DNA of 64,000 nt from NCBI RefSeq assembly GCF_006517275.1, contig NZ_CP041191.1, positions 496,001 through 560,000 of the forward strand. The letters are read 5' to 3'. The notes beneath the pieces were generated by a model, which had not been told where the DNA came from, ran no database searches, and saw only the letters and a list, made by a program, of their open reading frames with translations. The translations under genes and the position numbers were made by a program. The DNA comes from Labrenzia sp. PHM005 (GTDB lineage Bacteria > Pseudomonadota > Alphaproteobacteria > Rhizobiales > Stappiaceae). Numbering within the stretch: position 1 is the first letter of the stretch; each line of letters starts with the position of its first letter. Below, in pieces: positions 43,796-52,025 of the stretch.

Positions 43796-44263
43796 ATGAC
43801 AGATATCCGTCCACACGAAGTTTTTGTCCCCACAACACCGCCAGACGATGCCCAATTGCGGTTTATCGGTAAGATCCACACGCCGTGGAACGACCGCAAA
43901 GAGTGCCCGCGTCGCGGTGATCCGGATGAGGGACCTCTTTGCAAAATCGAGATTTATGAGCCCTGGGTTCAGGCCCTGAAAGGTGTGGAATCCTTCGACA
44001 GCATGGAAGTGTTATACTGGCTGGATCAGGCACGGCGGGATCTGGTGATCCAAAATCCGGCGCATTCCGGCGACGTGCGTGGCACTTTTGCCCTGCGCTC
44101 GCCGAACCGGCCAAACCCGATCGCAACGTCAATGGTCAAACTTGTTTCGGTTGAGGGTCCGATGCTCACAGTACGTGGCTTGGATTGCCTGAATGGGACA
44201 CCCTTGGTCGATCTGAAACCCGACCGCTGCGCCTTTACCGACAAACCACGGTCCAACGGCTGA
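43796..44263 (+). CDS. trmO: tRNA (N6-threonylcarbamoyladenosine37-N6)-methyltransferase TrmO
   Basis: 155 residues, the short bacterial/archaeal TsaA/YaeB form. FIGKIHTPWNDRKECPR is the N-terminal family motif, and GVESFDSMEVLYWLDQ, RGTFALRSPNRPNPIATSMVKL and GLDCLNGTPLVDLKP are the conserved beta-barrel segments that bind S-adenosylmethionine. It methylates t6A37 of tRNA-Thr and improves decoding. It begins 19 bp after the HTH/PBP regulator and in the same direction, so the pair is probably co-transcribed; a functional link is not obvious. TsaA-fold proteins occur near molybdenum-related genes in some genomes, which may fit the regulator. Confidence 0.88.
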   Translation: MTDIRPHEVFVPTTPPDDAQLRFIGKIHTPWNDRKECPRRGDPDEGPLCKIEIYEPWVQALKGVESFDSMEVLYWLDQARRDLVIQNPAHSGDVRGTFALRSPNRPNPIATSMVKLVSVEGPMLTVRGLDCLNGTPLVDLKPDRCAFTDKPRSNG

Positions 44264-44350
44264 TCCACGGAACAAACGCCTTTTTGGTGGCTTGACAGAC
44301 GCTCCGTAAGATTGCCAATCCTTGGGCCACAATCAATTGGGAGGGTTCTT

Positions 44351-46456
44351 ATGGGAACGGCACCGCAGGCTCCGGTCAGCACAGTGAATGACGTGGTTTC
44401 CGTTGAAAAACGGGGCGCTATTGCGCTGATTGCGCTTAATAATCCGCCGGTGAATGCGGCATCTCATGCCCTGCGCCAGGGCATTCAACAGGCCGTCGAA
44501 GCTCTCCAAAAAGACCCAGATGTCGAAGCTATCGGCCTCTATGGCGAGGGCCGAACTTTCATTGCCGGCGCCGATATTCGCGAGTTCGGCAAACCACCCC
44601 AGGACCCTTGGCTGCCGGACCTCTGCAGCTTCCTGGAAAACTCGGAAACACCAATCGTCTGCGTCATCCACGGCACCGCGCTTGGCGGTGGGCTGGAAGT
44701 CGCGATGAGCTGTCATGCCCGCATTGCGCTGCCGGGAACCAAAGTTGGCCTTCCAGAAGTAACGCTTGGCATTTTGCCGGGCGCCGGCGGCACCCAGCGT
44801 GCGCCGCGCCTTGCTGGCGTTGCGGCATCGCTTGACATGATCACCAGCGGCAAACCGATTTCAGCCGACAAAGCGCTTGAGATCGGGCTGATCGACAGAA
44901 TTGAAGATGGATCGCCGCGCGACATTGCACTCCAAGCCGCTCAAGAGCTGGCGGCAGCCACCTTGATCCATTGCAGGACGGGAAATCTGGAAACAAACCC
45001 GGATCCAGAAGCCATTGCAGCCGTGCGGCAAAAACTTCAGAAAACCCAACCGCTGCTGTTTTCGCCGCACAAATGTGTCGATGCAGTCGAAGCCAGCACG
45101 CTGCCGCTTGCTGAAGGCCTGAAAAAGGAACGAGGCTATTTCCAGGAATGTATGGAAAGCCCGCAGCGGGCCGGTCTGATCCATGCATTTTTCGCCGAAC
45201 GCGCCGTTGCGAAAATCCCCGAAGCCAAAGAAACACCGCGCGAGATTGGCAGTATCGGCGTAATCGGTGGCGGCACCATGGGCTCCGGAATTGCGACGGC
45301 CTGTTTGCTGGCCGGTTATGACGTCACATTGACCGAACGCGATCAGGCCGGGCTCGATCGCGGACTGGCAACGATCACCAAGAACCTTGAAGGGGCGGTC
45401 AAACGCGGCAAGCTGGCAGCCGACAAAAAAGACCTGATCCTGTCTGGAAAACTGTCGTCGGCCGTAGACCTCAGCGCCCTATCCCAAGCAGACCTGATAA
45501 TCGAGGCCGTTTTTGAAGAAATGGACGTGAAGCGCAGCATCTTCACGGAGCTCGACAAGGTGGCGAAAGACGGCGCGGTGCTGGCGTCCAACACCTCCTA
45601 TCTCGACATCGACGAGATCGCCTCCGTCACCAACCGGCCGCAGGACGTGATCGGCCTGCACTTCTTCTCGCCAGCCCATGTCATGCGCTTGCTTGAGGTC
45701 GTTGCCGCCAACAAGACCGCGCCTGATGTGGTCGCGACCGGCTTTGCCCTGGCCAAGAAACTGAAAAAAGTTGCTGTCCGCGCTGGTGTTTGCGACGGCT
45801 TCATCGGCAACCGCATCCTGTCTTTCTATAAGCGCGCAGCGGACTACATGATGATGGACGGCGCTTCGCCGGTGGAAATCGATACCGCGATGACCGATTT
45901 CGGTTTTGCCATGGGGCCTTATCAAGTCTATGACCTTGCCGGGCTCGACATCAGCTGGGCCACCAACAAACGGCGCGCGGCGACTCGTCCCGCAATTGAA
46001 CGCTACATTCCGATCCTCGACCGGATTTGCGAAGAGGGCTGGTTCGGCCGCAAAACCGGACGCGGTTTCTACATCTATGACGACGACGGCATCCGCCCGA
46101 ATCCGGACGCGCTCAAGATCATCGATGAAGAACGGGCAAAAGCCGGTATCACGCCGAAGAAATTCACACCGGAGGAAATCGTCAGCCGGTTCATAACGGC
46201 AATGATTTCTGAAGCGATCCGGGTGCTGGAAGACGGCATCGCGCTGAGGCCAATCGACATCGATGCGGTCTATCTCTTTGGCTATGGCTTCCCGCGCTTC
46301 CGCGGCGGCCCGATGCACACAGCCGACCAGATTGGTGCGGCGGAACTGGTCAAACGGATCGAAAAATTCGCCCGCGAAGATGGGTATTATTGGCAAGTTC
46401 CAGGTCTTCTCCGCCACATGGCTGAAACCGGCGGAAGCTTTGCTGAAAAGAATTAG
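44351..46456 (+). CDS. Fused enoyl-CoA hydratase / 3-hydroxyacyl-CoA dehydrogenase (FadB/FadJ-type alpha subunit)
   Basis: 701 residues from ATG 44351, which has GGGAGGG upstream (frame open from 44312). Residues about 1-190 are a crotonase domain with GADIREFG and the oxyanion-hole pattern GTALGGGLEVAMSCH, plus the catalytic Glu region VGLPEVTLGILPGAGGTQ. Residues about 300-480 are the NAD-binding dehydrogenase domain (GGGTMGSGIATA, ASNTSYLDIDEIA, IGLHFFSPAHVM). Two C-terminal helical domains follow, with GFIGNRILSFY and YGFPRFRGGPMH. It catalyses steps two and three of beta-oxidation. It stands alone on the plus strand, convergent with the acyl-CoA degradation operon, with no thiolase gene beside it. 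Confidence 0.93.
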   Translation: MGTAPQAPVSTVNDVVSVEKRGAIALIALNNPPVNAASHALRQGIQQAVEALQKDPDVEAIGLYGEGRTFIAGADIREFGKPPQDPWLPDLCSFLENSETPIVCVIHGTALGGGLEVAMSCHARIALPGTKVGLPEVTLGILPGAGGTQRAPRLAGVAASLDMITSGKPISADKALEIGLIDRIEDGSPRDIALQAAQELAAATLIHCRTGNLETNPDPEAIAAVRQKLQKTQPLLFSPHKCVDAVEASTLPLAEGLKKERGYFQECMESPQRAGLIHAFFAERAVAKIPEAKETPREIGSIGVIGGGTMGSGIATACLLAGYDVTLTERDQAGLDRGLATITKNLEGAVKRGKLAADKKDLILSGKLSSAVDLSALSQADLIIEAVFEEMDVKRSIFTELDKVAKDGAVLASNTSYLDIDEIASVTNRPQDVIGLHFFSPAHVMRLLEVVAANKTAPDVVATGFALAKKLKKVAVRAGVCDGFIGNRILSFYKRAADYMMMDGASPVEIDTAMTDFGFAMGPYQVYDLAGLDISWATNKRRAATRPAIERYIPILDRICEEGWFGRKTGRGFYIYDDDGIRPNPDALKIIDEERAKAGITPKKFTPEEIVSRFITAMISEAIRVLEDGIALRPIDIDAVYLFGYGFPRFRGGPMHTADQIGAAELVKRIEKFAREDGYYWQVPGLLRHMAETGGSFAEKN

Positions 46457-46508
46457 CCGCTAAATGCTGCCCTTGAAGCCAGCCCCTTCAAACATCCTCT
46501 CCGGATTT

Positions 46509-46609
46509 GTCGCCCCAGCGAAGGCTGGGGCCCAGTAATCTCAAGAATAGCTATTCTTGTAAGTCTCTGACGTCCTCGAGTACTGGATCCCAGCCAGCGC
46601 TGGGATGAC
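46509..46609. repeat. Extragenic palindromic repeat element
   Basis: Between two convergent genes lies a roughly 100-bp imperfect inverted repeat. Its left end holds CCCCAGCGAAGGCTGGGG followed by CCCAGTA; its right end holds TACTGGATCCCAGC and AGCGCTGGGATGAC. The centre has AAGAATAGCTATTCTT, itself a palindrome. This is the style of intergenic repeats common in alphaproteobacteria, often dispersed in many copies and found at 3' ends of convergent genes. It may act as a bidirectional transcript end. Confidence 0.7.
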
Positions 46610-46636
46610 ATTCTTGGTGAGGGTGGCTCCGCAACG

Positions 46637-47425
46637 TTAAACCGCAGTCAGGCCGCCATCGACCGAGATGGCCTGACCGTGGACCGCTGTGTTGTCGGAG
46701 GCCGCAAGCCAGAGCACTGCCGATATAACCTCTTCTGACCGAATGACCCGGCCCATGGGGCTGCGTTTTGTGAAAGCCGCATCAATCTCGCCGACCGGTC
46801 TGTTCTGGCTTTCCGCCATGGCTTCTGAAAAATTCTGATACATCGCGGTTTGTGCAAAAGACGGACACACCGCATTGATGCGCACACCGGTTCGCCCGGT
46901 CTCATCTGCAGCAGATCGGGTCAGGCCGATGACCGCGTGTTTTGAGGCCGCATAGGCCGACAACATCCCCGCGCCGACCAGGCCACCGGCCGAGGCCATG
47001 TTGATGATGGCGCCCCGGCCGGCCTTCTGCATCACCGGGATCTGATACTTCATGCCCAGAAACACGCCGCGCACATTGACGGCAAACATCCGGTCGAGAT
47101 CTTCGACAGGTAGGCTGGTCAACGGTTTGAGATCATGACAAATCCCGGCGTTATTGAAGGCAATGTCGAGGGATCCGAACCGGTCCATGACCTGCCCGAT
47201 GTGCGCTTTGGTCTGCGTCTCATCACCGACGTCATAGGTTTCAATCCAGACATCCGCTCCGGTCTCCTGAAGCTCCGCCTTGATCCGCTCAAGACCCGCT
47301 TCGTCCCGGTCCGACAAAGCCAGCCGGGCGCCGGATTCAGCGAATTTCCGCGCAGCTTCTGCCCCGAACCCACCAGCGGCGCCGGTGATCATCACTGTTT
47401 GACCAGAAAATCTCTGTTCAGCCAT
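46637..47425 (-). CDS. Short-chain dehydrogenase/reductase (SDR)
   Basis: 262 residues from ATG 47425, with GGAGG nine bases upstream. TGAAGGFGAEAARKF is the TGxxxGxG cofactor motif, FNNAGI is the NNAG motif, and the active site is Ser (in INMASAGG) with Y-x-x-x-K in SAYAASKHAVIG. The Asp in ALSDRDEAG suggests NAD preference. The ATG overlaps the end of the phosphotransferase gene by 8 bp. As the last gene of the seven-gene operon it probably oxidises a 3-hydroxyacyl-CoA or a related alcohol. Confidence 0.9.
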   Translation of the reverse strand: MAEQRFSGQTVMITGAAGGFGAEAARKFAESGARLALSDRDEAGLERIKAELQETGADVWIETYDVGDETQTKAHIGQVMDRFGSLDIAFNNAGICHDLKPLTSLPVEDLDRMFAVNVRGVFLGMKYQIPVMQKAGRGAIINMASAGGLVGAGMLSAYAASKHAVIGLTRSAADETGRTGVRINAVCPSFAQTAMYQNFSEAMAESQNRPVGEIDAAFTKRSPMGRVIRSEEVISAVLWLAASDNTAVHGQAISVDGGLTAV

Positions 47426-48443
47426 GCTGGATTGCCTCCAGGCCGCCCGCTGCAAACATTGGAACGGCCTTCCCCAATCTCAAGCCTTGTTCTGGATTGG
47501 AAGCATTGCCGTCGAGCGCGCGTTTTTTGACGCCTTGCAGAATGGCGCCCATGCGGAAGAAACAGAACGCTAGATAGAAACCAAAATCCGGAATGCCGGA
47601 AAGCCCCATGCGGGCGCAATAAGCTTCGACAAACTCTTGATCTTCCGGGATGCCCAGCGCTTTCCGGTCAACACCGGCAAGGCCGCGGCCTTCTTTGCCG
47701 GTCGGGCACTGCCACTGCATGATCAAAGCCGCCAGATCGGCAAAGGGATGGCCGATGGTCGAGAGTTCCCAATCCAGCACCGCAACACATTTGGGGCTGT
47801 CTTCGGCAAACAGCATGTTATCGATCCGATAGTCGCCATGAACCAGGGTTCTGCGGCCGTCGTCCTCAGGAATGTTGCTGTCCAGCCAGGCGATCAGCTC
47901 ATCCATTTCCGGAATGGTCCCGGTTTCACTGGCCCGGTACTGCTTGGTCCAGCGATCAATCTGACGGCGATAATAGTTTCCGGTTGGACCGAAGTCTGAC
48001 AAACCAACAGCCTCCAGATCCACCGAATGGATCGCGGCCAGAACCCGGTTCATTTCGGCATAGATCGCGGACCGGGTGGTATTATCGACTTCCTGAATTC
48101 TCGGATCATCGAAGTTCCGGCCGGCCACCAAATCCATGATGTAGAAGGATGAGCCGATGACACTGTCGTCCTCACACAGCACGTGCATGTTGGCGACCGG
48201 AACGTCTGTCGCCGCCAGCGCTTTTTGCACCCGAAACTCGCGGTCAACCGCATGCGCGGATTTCAGCAATACACCGGGAGGTTTGCGGCGCAAGACATAA
48301 GCGCCCGACAGCGAAGTCAGCCGGAAGGTCGGGTTTGACTGCCCCCGGTTGAACTTATCCGCCGACAGCGGCCCTTTAAAGCCTGGCAGGTTGTTTTCCA
48401 GCCAGGGTGTCAGCCCTTCAAGATCCAGTCCGGTGGCAGTCAT
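47418..48443 (-). CDS. Phosphotransferase family protein (APH-like, ACAD10/11 N-terminal type)
   Basis: 341 residues from ATG 48443, preceded by AGGGACC; the open frame runs further upstream into the acyl-CoA dehydrogenase gene and is not used. FNRGQSNPTFRLTS with YVLRRKPPG gives the nucleotide loop and Lys, TLVHGDYRIDNMLF is the catalytic loop with the H-G-D Asp, and AVLDWELSTIGHPFADLA holds the metal-binding Asp. Proteins of this type are found fused to or beside acyl-CoA dehydrogenases, where they phosphorylate 4-hydroxyacyl-CoA in human ACAD11-type pathways. The adjacent dehydrogenase gene supports that role here. Confidence 0.87.
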   Translation of the reverse strand: MTATGLDLEGLTPWLENNLPGFKGPLSADKFNRGQSNPTFRLTSLSGAYVLRRKPPGVLLKSAHAVDREFRVQKALAATDVPVANMHVLCEDDSVIGSSFYIMDLVAGRNFDDPRIQEVDNTTRSAIYAEMNRVLAAIHSVDLEAVGLSDFGPTGNYYRRQIDRWTKQYRASETGTIPEMDELIAWLDSNIPEDDGRRTLVHGDYRIDNMLFAEDSPKCVAVLDWELSTIGHPFADLAALIMQWQCPTGKEGRGLAGVDRKALGIPEDQEFVEAYCARMGLSGIPDFGFYLAFCFFRMGAILQGVKKRALDGNASNPEQGLRLGKAVPMFAAGGLEAIQHG

Positions 48444-48453
48444 GATCCGGTCC

Positions 48454-49692
48454 CTAAGTGGCGTTGGAGTATTTGCGCAGTTCGACACGAGCAACCTGCC
48501 GGCGGTGCACCGCATCCGGGCCATCGGCAAAGCGCAGGGTCCGGAGATTCGTCCACATGGAAGCCAGCGGGAAGTCCTGGCTGATTCCGGCAGCGCCATG
48601 CACCTGCATCGCTTCATCGACAACCTTGAGCGCCATCAGAGGCGCTACAACCTTGATCTTGCTGATCCAGGGCTGTGCTGCCCGAGTACCTTGGGTGTCC
48701 ATCATCCAGGCGGCTTTCAGACAGAGCAGCCGGGCCATTTCGATTTCCATACGCGCATTGGCGATGATGTCGTGGTTGGCTCCAAGATCTGCCAGTTTCT
48801 TGCCAAAGGCTTCGCGGCTGAGCGCCCGTTTGCACAAAAGCTCCAACGCCCGTTCCGCCTGGCCGATGGCGCGCATGCAGTGATGAATGCGGCCCGGACC
48901 GAGACGGCCCTGCGCCACCTCAAAGCCGCGCCCCCGGCCGAGCACCAGATCAGCCTCCGGCACACGGACGTTGGTGAAGCGGATGTGCATATGGCCGTGC
49001 GGGGCATCATCGGTGTTGAAGACATGCATTGGCCGCAGGACTTCCAGCCCCTCCGTTTCCGCTGACAGCAGGAACATGGAGTGGCGACTGTGCTTGTGCG
49101 CGTCTGGATCTGTGCAGGCCATGACGATATAGAGCTGGCAGCGGCTGTCGCCGGCGCCACTCGCCCACCATTTGTCGCCATTCAGAATCCAATCATCACC
49201 ATCTTTGACTGCCGAAAGCGCGATGTTGGTGGCGTCGGAAGACGCTTCATCCGGCTCTGTCATCAGGTAGGCCGAGCGGATTTCGCCATTCAAGAGCGGC
49301 TTCAGCCAGCGCTCCTTGTGGGCTTCGGTGCCGTACCGCTCCAGCACCTCCATGTTGCCGGTGTCCGGCGCGTTGCAGTTAAAGACCTCTGCCGCAATCC
49401 CGACCTTGCCCATCTCCTCGGCGAGATAGGCGTATTCCACGGTGGTCAGGCCGTAGCCGCGTTCGCTGTCGGTCAGCCAGAAATTCCAAAGCCCGCGTTC
49501 CTTGGCCTTGGCTTTCAAGCTCTCAAGAATTTCGATCTGCCGGTCTGTGTGCAAGAACCGGTCGCCGGAGGGATGACGGCCGATTTCGTCATGATATTCG
49601 GTGTCGAGTGGGGCAATTTCGGTTTCCACCATCCGGCGGACTTGCTCAATCAGCGGACGCACCCGGTCCGTTACTCCAAGATCCATGTTCAT
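48454..49692 (-). CDS. Acyl-CoA dehydrogenase (ACAD10/11-like)
   Basis: 412 residues. Pattern of the FAD-dependent acyl-CoA dehydrogenases: AYLAEEMGKVGIAAEVFNC, LMTEPDEASSDATNI (flavin-binding loop), WILNGDKWWASGAGD, GRGRGFEVAQGRLGPGRIHHCMR and QVHGAAGISQDFPLA, which ends the active-site domain. It introduces a trans-2 double bond into an acyl-CoA. It sits directly between the nitronate monooxygenase gene (4 bp gap) and the phosphotransferase gene (10 bp gap), clearly one operon. The chain type is unknown; ACAD10/11 relatives accept branched or 4-hydroxy acyl chains. Confidence 0.92.
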   Translation of the reverse strand: MNMDLGVTDRVRPLIEQVRRMVETEIAPLDTEYHDEIGRHPSGDRFLHTDRQIEILESLKAKAKERGLWNFWLTDSERGYGLTTVEYAYLAEEMGKVGIAAEVFNCNAPDTGNMEVLERYGTEAHKERWLKPLLNGEIRSAYLMTEPDEASSDATNIALSAVKDGDDWILNGDKWWASGAGDSRCQLYIVMACTDPDAHKHSRHSMFLLSAETEGLEVLRPMHVFNTDDAPHGHMHIRFTNVRVPEADLVLGRGRGFEVAQGRLGPGRIHHCMRAIGQAERALELLCKRALSREAFGKKLADLGANHDIIANARMEIEMARLLCLKAAWMMDTQGTRAAQPWISKIKVVAPLMALKVVDEAMQVHGAAGISQDFPLASMWTNLRTLRFADGPDAVHRRQVARVELRKYSNAT

Positions 49693-49696
49693 TTCC

Positions 49697-50683
49697 TCAA
49701 CAGATTTCGGCGCGCATCCGGGCGATGGCGGCCTCGTATTCTTGTTCCAACCGGTCGACCAGTTTTCCGGTTGGTTCCACAGCCTTGATGGCAGCGATGC
49801 CCTGACCTGAACCCCAAATGTCCCGCCAGGCTTTGGGTTGGCTCCCCCCGTCCGGCATTACAGACGGCTGCCATTCGGCTGGCAGGTTGTTTGGGTCCAG
49901 GCCGTGCTGGCTGATGGACGCTTTCAGATAGCTCGCAGGGTGACCGGTAAAGAGCGAAGTAAGGAAAACGTCTTCCGACGTCCCCTCCACCATCATCTGC
50001 TTGTAATTATCGCTGGCATCGGCTTCTTCCGTGGCCACAAATGGCGATCCGATATAGCCGAGGTCCGCCCCGAGAACCCGGGCTGCCAACAAGGCTTCGC
50101 CCGTTGAAATCGACCCCGCAAGCAACAACGGTCCGTCAAACCATTCCCGGATTTCCCGAACGAAAGCAAAGGGTGACAGAGGTCCGGCATGCCCGCCAGC
50201 TCCCGAACAGACGGCAATCAGACCGTCCGCCCCTTTGTCGATGGCCTTTCGGGCGTAGGTGTTGTTGACGACGTCGTGCAGGGCAATGCCGCCGCAGGAA
50301 TGGGCCGCCTCATTGACGTCGACACGAGCCCCCATGGAAGTGATCCAGATCGGCACTTTCCAGCGCGCACATATCTCAACATCACGTTCCAGCCGCTCAT
50401 TGGATCGATGTACAATCTGGTTCACTGCAAAAGGTGCGGCCGGTTTGTCTGGATTGGCCTGATTGTAGCAGTCCAACTCCTCGGTGATTTCCTTCAACCA
50501 CGCCTCGAGTACCACGGGCCCGCCAGGTTCGTCCCGGGCATTTAGCGCGGGAAAACTACCGATCACACCAGCCTTGCACTGAGCAATCACCAGCTTGGGG
50601 CAGGAGACGATGAAGAGCGGCGCAGCGACGGCCGGCAGCCTCAAGTTTTGCAGAGCTTTGGGCAGCTCCCGTTTTTGCAGCAT
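49697..50683 (-). CDS. Nitronate monooxygenase / 2-nitropropane dioxygenase family flavoprotein
   Basis: 328 residues from ATG 50683, with GGGAGG immediately upstream. TIM-barrel FMN enzyme with PAVAAPLFIVSCPKLVIAQCKAGVIG at the start, VNQIVHRSNERLE, GADGLIAVCSGAGGHAGP with the FMN phosphate-binding glycines, LLLAGSISTGEALLAARVLGADLGYIGSPF. True nitronate monooxygenases oxidise alkyl nitronates, but many family members have other or unknown substrates. Its place inside an acyl-CoA operon suggests a reductase-like or isomerase-like step on an unsaturated acyl-CoA rather than nitronate detoxification; that is inference. Confidence 0.85.
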   Translation of the reverse strand: MLQKRELPKALQNLRLPAVAAPLFIVSCPKLVIAQCKAGVIGSFPALNARDEPGGPVVLEAWLKEITEELDCYNQANPDKPAAPFAVNQIVHRSNERLERDVEICARWKVPIWITSMGARVDVNEAAHSCGGIALHDVVNNTYARKAIDKGADGLIAVCSGAGGHAGPLSPFAFVREIREWFDGPLLLAGSISTGEALLAARVLGADLGYIGSPFVATEEADASDNYKQMMVEGTSEDVFLTSLFTGHPASYLKASISQHGLDPNNLPAEWQPSVMPDGGSQPKAWRDIWGSGQGIAAIKAVEPTGKLVDRLEQEYEAAIARMRAEIC

Positions 50684-50718
50684 TGGTCCTCCCACCAACG
50701 AAATCCGTTTTCTTGGCC

Positions 50719-51207
50719 TTAAGTCGAGCCGTCTTTCAGATAAAAGCGGTTGAGCCAGTCCGCGGACAGGGCTGGCCGGTTTTCGCCCTCAATCTCAACA
50801 GTCGCAGCCCAGGTAAAATCGAGTTCCGCCGGTTTCAGAGACTTGAGGTTTTTCAAGGTAAAGCGGCCGCGAATGCGCGCACCCGCCTTGACCGGGCTTA
50901 AGAACCGCACACGGTCAAAACCGTAGTTGATGCCCATGACAGCACCGGCAATCTTTGGCTGTGCTTCCAGCCCCATTGCAGACAACAGCGAAAGCGTCAG
51001 AAACCCATGCGCGATTGTGCCGCCAAACGGTGTTTTGGCGGCGGCAGTTGGATCGACATGAATGAACTGATGATCCTTGGTCACATCTGCAAATCCATCG
51101 ATCATAGGCTGATCAATAAGATGCCAGGACGAGACACCCACTTCCTGGCCGATGAGGCTCTCGAGAGCCTCAACCGGCAAGACGTTTTCTTGCACGTCCG
51201 GGATCAC
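50719..51207 (-). CDS. MaoC-like (R)-enoyl-CoA hydratase
   Basis: 162 residues from GTG 51207, which overlaps the stop of the SDR gene by 4 bp (GTGA). Hot-dog fold with SSWHLIDQPMIDGFADVTKDHQFIHVDP, giving the catalytic Asp/His pair of the hydratase-2 motif, and TPFGGTIAHGFLTLSLLSAM. YGFDRVRFLSPVKAGARIRG completes the family pattern. It hydrates trans-2-enoyl-CoA to the (R)-3-hydroxy form. Together with the SDR genes it provides a hydratase/dehydrogenase pair separate from the FadB-type fusion at 44351. Confidence 0.9.
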   Translation of the reverse strand: MIPDVQENVLPVEALESLIGQEVGVSSWHLIDQPMIDGFADVTKDHQFIHVDPTAAAKTPFGGTIAHGFLTLSLLSAMGLEAQPKIAGAVMGINYGFDRVRFLSPVKAGARIRGRFTLKNLKSLKPAELDFTWAATVEIEGENRPALSADWLNRFYLKDGST

Positions 51208-52025
51208 CCATAGGCCTCCTGGAAGAGATCCGGGCCGGTCTCGACATTGATGCCGCCGCTGACCGGGATGATCGCCCCTGTGACATAGCCGCCGCCAGCC
51301 CCGCACAGGTACTGCAGTGCGGCCGCAATATCTTCCGGGCAGCCGACACGGCCGAGTGGAACCTGGGCACCAACTTTGCCACGGACATTTTCATCCGCAG
51401 TCGCAAAGGCGGTCATCTTGCTGACGAAAGGTCCGGGAGCCAGGGCATTGACCGTAACCCGCCGCCCGGCAAGCTCCTTTGCTAGAATTTTCGTGAGGTG
51501 ATGGACCGCCGCTTTGGAGGCTGCATAGCTGTAGGCCCGGTCACCATGGGGTGTTTCGCCCATCACAGAGCCGACATTGACCACCCGCGCTGGATTGTCA
51601 TCTGACGCGGCTGCATCAAGCATCGGCAACAAGCTCTGCGTCAGATGAAAAAGCCCGGTGACATTGAGACGCATCACCCGGTCCCAAGCTTCATAGGGGA
51701 ATTGGCCAAGCGGCATGCCCCAGCTGGTGCCGGCGTTATTCATCAAGATATCGAGCCGGTCGGCGCGCTTGCCGATTTCTGCAGTGAGCGCAGCTATCCC
51801 TTCTTCGGTTGCCACATCACCACTAAAGCCCTCTGCCTTGCCCGAATATCCGAGGTCATTCAGGTCCTCTGCCGCCCGCAAGCAGGCCTCTTCTTTGCGG
51901 CTGGCGATGAAGACCCGGGCACCAGCTGCAACCAGACCTTCGGCCGCCATACGGCCAATACCGGTTGCCCCGCCGGTGACCAGGGCAGTCTTGCCGGCAA
52001 GGCCAAACAGTTTTTCAGGTGTCAT
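51204..52025 (-). CDS. Short-chain dehydrogenase/reductase (SDR), RhlG/FabG-like
   Basis: 273 residues. TGGATGIGRMAAEGL is the cofactor motif, ASRKEEA suggests NADP preference through Arg, MNNAGTSWG is NNAG, and the active site is Ser in NVGSVMGE with Y-x-x-x-K in YAASKAAVHHLTK. The C-terminus GGGYVTGAIIPVSGGI is typical. Its ATG overlaps the acyl-CoA synthetase stop by 4 bp and its stop overlaps the MaoC start by 4 bp, so it is translationally coupled on both sides. Confidence 0.91.
   Translation of the reverse strand: MTPEKLFGLAGKTALVTGGATGIGRMAAEGLVAAGARVFIASRKEEACLRAAEDLNDLGYSGKAEGFSGDVATEEGIAALTAEIGKRADRLDILMNNAGTSWGMPLGQFPYEAWDRVMRLNVTGLFHLTQSLLPMLDAAASDDNPARVVNVGSVMGETPHGDRAYSYAASKAAVHHLTKILAKELAGRRVTVNALAPGPFVSKMTAFATADENVRGKVGAQVPLGRVGCPEDIAAALQYLCGAGGGYVTGAIIPVSGGINVETGPDLFQEAYG

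Noticed and set aside
45479..46417. 312-residue minus-strand open frame opposite the FadB-type gene
   Set aside because: Shadow of a well-supported coding sequence; no recognisable motifs.
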